A DNA stretch of 64,000 bases from Actinernus sp. WN-2022 (taxonomy: Eukaryota; Cnidaria; Anthozoa; Actiniaria; Actinernidae): the NCBI GenBank assembly GCA_030867875.1, contig JAOWCC010001634.1:132656807-132720806 (forward strand). Direction: 5' to 3'. The notes beneath the pieces are model-generated. The model had not been told where the DNA came from. It saw nothing but the letters and a program-made list of their open reading frames with translations, and searched no databases. Below, piece after piece: positions 50,301-56,300 of the stretch; the first letter of the stretch is position 1, and each line of letters starts with the position of its first letter. The translations under genes and the position numbers were made by a program.

Positions 50301-53300
50301 ATTAATTCTTGAAAAGAGTTTAATTCTCAGACCTACCACAATATGTTTTTTTCTCAGGCATAATGAGAAATTACAATAAATTCTCGGGATTTTGAAATGG
50401 TATTTATTTTTCTTTTATCGGGAATTCCAAAACAGATGCTTATCTTGGAATTCTTAAAAATTTCAGAGTATCCATTTCCACAAGTAACATTGAAAAATGT
50501 TCGAAATTTTCTCGCTAATTCCGGGCAATTACTTAAAATTTTAACGCGGGAATTTCCAGGTATTCCCGAGAAGTCTTTAAACATTTTCGCATGGGAATTG
50601 TATTGTGAAAGTGCATAAATATAAAAAAATATATAACTCAAACTATGTTTGAGCTACGATTATTATATTTTTATATCAATTTGAAAATAATTGCATTCAT
50701 AAGAAGCAAAGGCGTTTTCGGTCTTGTTGCTTTTGGTTGGGCAACCTTTCTTGAAATCTGTGTTAACTGTAAAGAGCGGAATTAATCCCTTTATCACTTT
50801 TGCACAGGTATAATAATAACATAATTATATTCTACTTATCATTAATCCTATTTGAAACGTAATAAATGCTTGTGAATAATTGTCTCATTTAGGAACTGTT
50901 TTACGAATTAAGCCTAAGATGGCAGTGAGATATCGATACTAAGACTAAAGATTCTTTTATTCCAATGTCGAAATTAAACAATTATTCCCCGATACGGAGG
51001 TAACTACTATTGGATATTTACCGACACTCAGGGAGATCATTGCTTTAATATATACCACGTCCCCTCAGCGAAATAGCCTCAAATTAAACGACAAACCATT
51101 AACAAGTGAATTCTTCGCGGGCGCTATTTTATCTCCAAACCCGGGTCAATAGTGAACAATTATTCGCCGAATTGGAGGTGAATAGCAAAGGATATTCACC
51201 ACCGGAGAAGCCACTCAGAGAGCTCGAAAAACACTGTTCACTTGTGTGGTATATACTAATGCAGGTAGCCTGCTAGCGGCTCTTATAGCTAGGAGGCTAT
51301 AATGCAGGATATTTCAAGTTTGAGTAGCCAATCGCACACACGAAAAGCACTTTTCACTTGTGTGGCATATACTAATCTTTTTCTATATTTTATCAAGCTG
51401 ATAACTCATTTTCTTTGTTACACAGTTGTAGATAGCTCATCGGGTCTGATAATGACCAGTTGGACCGATGTATCATGGGACCATCCTGGTGATCGCAGCA
51501 GCATAATTACCTACATTTGTTTAGGACTTCTTGGTACAATCTTCAGGTTTCTTCAGCCATTTCTGCTATACCAAACGTTACTAACATGTACAACAGCTCT
51601 ACACAACAAGATGACACGCGCTGTTGTGAGTTCTCCAGTACTGTTCTTCGACACCAACCCCGTAGGTAGAATCCTGAATCGTTTCTCTGCAGATGTTGGA
51701 CAACTAGACGATGTTTTTCCCTTTGCAGCGGGGATGTCCCTCTTTGTCGGTGATACAGTAGTTTTGCTTTTACTCCCTTCCCTCGCAAACTACTGGCTAA
51801 CCCTCAGCTCGATACCTGCCTTTGTTATATTGGTGTGGCATGGAAGGCGTTTCATCCGCGTCTCGCAAGAAGTCATAAGGTTGCAGTCCCTTGCTCGTAC
51901 ACCTGTATATTCTCATTTAACCAACACACTGGAAGGCCTGACCACCATTAAAGTTCACCGAGCACAAGAATCCTTCACAAGAAATCTGTATAGGTAAATC
52001 GTGTATGATAAGTAGTTTAGACTCTAGAAGAAATGTATTGAGTATATGTATTCTTTAAAACAAAGTTTCGTTTCATTATCACTGGAAATGAGAATTAAGG
52101 ATTCTAGAAAAGATTTGAGAACAGTAAATAGCAGGTATTCTGTCAACATAAGCTCGGTCTTACATTTATTAACAAATCTAAAATACCCTCACTTGGACTG
52201 TAGCCGCTATAATCCAGCCTAAACGTTCTGAAAACGACCAACCTCCAAAAGAGCGCATAAAGAAAAGTTGTATATATACCAATTCGATCACCTTGGTAGA
52301 TCAAGCAATCGGATTGGTTCGCTTTCATAGACCCATTGGGCAAATGGCGTCCAACTGAAATAGGTATTGTCCTGGAGACTTTAGTCACGTGTTCATGTTG
52401 CCACGCAAAAGCGTTTTCGCGTGAATGTGAGGCTAAAGATTGCTAAACAATGGCTATTAAAATTGGACGCCATTTATGCAATGGGTCTATGGAACATTGA
52501 GCACTATCCAGTTCCGAAACATGGGATAATGTCGCCCATTTTCTTTTAGTTGTTTCTCTGTGTAACCTCATGTTGAAATTTCACAACAATGCTATTTCAC
52601 TAAATATAAAATCATTCGAAACTAAAGGACCTACTTAAAATTACGCATTGTCAATTGGTATTAATTTTACAAATACTAAATTTCTTTACTTATTTCAAAG
52701 CAAAAATCTTCTGAACCAAAATGTTCATAGAAACGGACAAGACTACGGCCCTCGGGTTGTATAGGGCTTAATGTATTGGTTCTCGGTATTTATAACTCTT
52801 ACTTATTTGTGATTTTCAGCAACCAAGATACCCTCTGTCAAGCTTGGTTCTCGTTTATATCTATAACCAGATGGTTTTCGATTAGATGCGAAATAACGGG
52901 CATCGTTTTCATAACTATCGTAGCGACATGCTCGAGTCAACTCTCCGTAAGTCCTGGTAAGATTGTTATTATCAACATTATTATATTCTTTGTCTCCCAT
53001 GATAACCTATTTGAGAAAAAGAAATATTATGAATATGACTCGACATGTTAACTCAATCTGCAAATCTGCGTTTTTTCAGCTAAGGAACATCTCCAAAATA
53101 CGGAAATTACTGTCGCTGACCACCACTGAAACACTTATTCATGCATTTGTTACGTCCAAACTCGATAATTGTAATTCCTTACTACACGGCCTCCCGAACT
53201 ATCTTATACAAAAGTTACAATCACGGTGGGCATAAATGACCCCAAAATCGCCAGGGTTGGTTTATTTGTCTATATCTTCAAGACTTTCAACAGTACAATA

Positions 53301-56300
53301 ATGATTTTTCATGGAGAGGTTTAGAGCGCTAAACAAAATAAAATGTTGTGTTTTGTGTTAACGCGAACATCTTAATGACGTCACAATGACGTCATTTATC
53401 CATTTATAATAGGTTTCTCCATATTTTCAAGTAGCCGTAAGATACTAAAATGTTAATTTTTTCAATTCTCCTCTTGTTGGGAACAAAGAAATCGAAAACC
53501 CTATTTCGATTGGTTAAGACGGAGAAAAGTTATTTAATTTTGAATTTTCGTAATTTTCCCGCCATATTTTGGCGGGAAATAAACACCATAAAACCATTTA
53601 TGAAACATATTTCTTCAAATAACTTTTGGAGTCTTAAATATTATTACATGACAATCTAGAAACTTTAAGAAGACCTTAGTACCTAAAATCGTATGTTTTT
53701 TTTAATTGTAATTTTTAATGGATAAATGCTTTCAAGGTTACATTGAAAAAACGTAAACGTCACTATGACGTCATGAGTATTTGGAAACGCCCTCTAAATA
53801 TAGGCGAGTGAGCATTGTATCTTTTTTTTTTTTTTACCAATGCACTTCTAACGCACTAAGTAGTTGTAATATCGAGTTTTTGTTTTTCTTTTACAGTGGA
53901 AAGCCCCATTTATGTAAAACACATTACGTCACAGATATGACGTCATGAAAATATTAAATCCTTAATAACTTCGGGAATATTTATCATAGAGACTTCAAAA
54001 TTTGACCAAAAAAGGAGCTTACTCTTATGACGTCACAATAATGTCATTATCTAAAACTAATTTAACCAGAACCTTAAATTTTACTTGCATAGTAAACTGT
54101 GAAAATGTTATTCAATTTCAGACAGAATTTAGGAAATAGTGCCATTTTATCTAATTTTGGTTATACTCAACCCTGGCGATTTCGGGGTCATTTATGCCCA
54201 CCGTGAATCTGTTCAGAATGCTGCTGCCCGTATCCTAACTTATTCTAAGAAAAATTATCATATCACACCTGTCCTTAGATAACTCCACTGGTTACCAGTA
54301 GATAGGCGGACTACATTTAAGTTATTATTGTTAACGTATAAGACACTTAATAACCTAGCTCCTGTCTATCTACAAGAATTATTAACTATATACAAGCCTA
54401 CCCGAACACTCCGATCATCAGCTGATACATTACGCCTTGTCCGTCCTACTGCCAGACTTAAGTCCTATGGTCATCGAGCCTTCCAGGTATCTGCACCTAA
54501 ATTATGGAACTCTCTCCCGTTAAATATACGCCAAAGTCCATCCGTTAATGAATTCAAAGCTAAACTAAAACACTACCTTTTTGACATACCTATAATCTGT
54601 ACACAGTAATCAGTCTTGTTTTCAGCTGAATGTAATTTATGCGCAGATATTTATATTTACACTTATTTAGTACATGTAGTTGTCAAGCGCATAGAACATT
54701 TATGTATATGCGCTATACAAATGTCATTATTATTATTATTATTAATTAATAATGATGATACTATTCATGTGCCGTTACCTGTACCGCAGTACCTGTACCA
54801 GTATACCGCAGTACAAGTACCAGTACCTGTACCAGTACCGCAGTACAAGTACCAGTACCTGTACCAGTATACAGCAACACAAGTACCAGTACCTGTACCA
54901 GTATACAGCAGCACAAGTACCAGTACCTGTACCAGTATACCGCAGTACAAGTACCAGTATACAGCAGCACAAGTACCAGTACCTGTACCAGTATACAGCA
55001 GCACAAGTACCAGTACCTGTACCAGTACCGCAGTACAAGTACCAGTACCTGTACCAGTATACCGCAGTACAAGTACCAGTACCTGTACCAGTCTACAGCA
55101 GCACAAGTACCAGTACCAGTACCAGTATACAGCAGCACAAGTACCAGTACCTGTACCAGTATACAGCAGCACAAGTACCAGTACCTGTACCAGTATACCG
55201 CAGTACAAGTACCAGTACCTGTACCAGTATACAGCAGCACAAGTACCAGTACCTGTACCAGTATACAGCAGCACAAGTACCAGTACCTGTACCAGTACCG
55301 CAGTACAAGTACCAGTACCTGTACCAGTATACCGCAGTACAAGTACCAGTACCTGTACCAGTCTACAGCAGCACAAGTACCAGTACCAGTACCAGTATAC
55401 AGCAGCACAAGTACCAGTACCTGTACCAGTATACAGCAGCACAAGTACCAGTACCTGTACCAGTATACAGCAGCACAAGTACCAGTACCTGTACCAGTCT
55501 ACAGCAGCACAAGTACCAGTACCTGTACCAGTATACAGCAGCACAAGTACCAGTACCTGTACCAGTATACAGCAGCACAAGTACCAGTACCTGTACCAGT
55601 ATACAGCAGCACAAGTACCAGTACCTGTACCAGTATACAGCAGCACAAGTACCAGTACCTGTACCAGTATACCGCAGTACAAGTACCAGTACCTGTGCCA
55701 GTGACTACAGCAGCACAAGTACCAGTACCTGTACCAGTACCGCAGTACAAGTACCAGTACCTGTACCAGTATACAGCAGCACAAGTACCAGTACCTGTAC
55801 CAGTATACAGCAGCACAAGTACCAGTACCAGTACCAGTATACAGCAGCACAAGTACCAGTACCTGTACCAGTCTACAGCAGCACAAGTACCAGTACCTGT
55901 ACCAGTCTACAGCAGCACAAGTACCAGTACCTGTACCAGTACCGCAGTACAAGTACCAGTACCTGTACCAGTATACAGCAGCACAAGTACCAGTACCTGT
56001 ACCAGTATACAGCAGCACAAGTACCAGTACCAGTACAAGTAGCAGTACCAGCACCAGTACCAGCACCAGAATATTTATCATTATCCTATAAATACTATAT
56101 TTCAGCTAATCACAGCTCAGGTTTACTATGCAATACAGGGCGGTATTTCATGTTTTTTTCTATGAAATACAGAGCGGTATTTCATGGCTAGATCAGGCAA
56201 TCGAAATGCAGGAAATTTCGCGCCCTTTCTTTATCAGCCAATAAGAATTCAAGATTTTGAATACATAATTAGTCTGCAGACGCGCCCGCCACTCGAAACT

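Noticed and set aside
52947..52952. A perfect GTAAGT donor ten bases before the chosen exon 6 donor
   Set aside because: Using it gives phase 0, which does not match the exon 7 acceptor (phase 1), and would drop three family-aligned residues. The GTAAGA at 52957 keeps the frame. RNA would settle it.
54616..56191. Long ORFs of 362, 479 and 438 codons in the 34-bp repeat
   Set aside because: They follow from a stop-free repeat unit read in all frames. There is no start context, no unique sequence and no family match.
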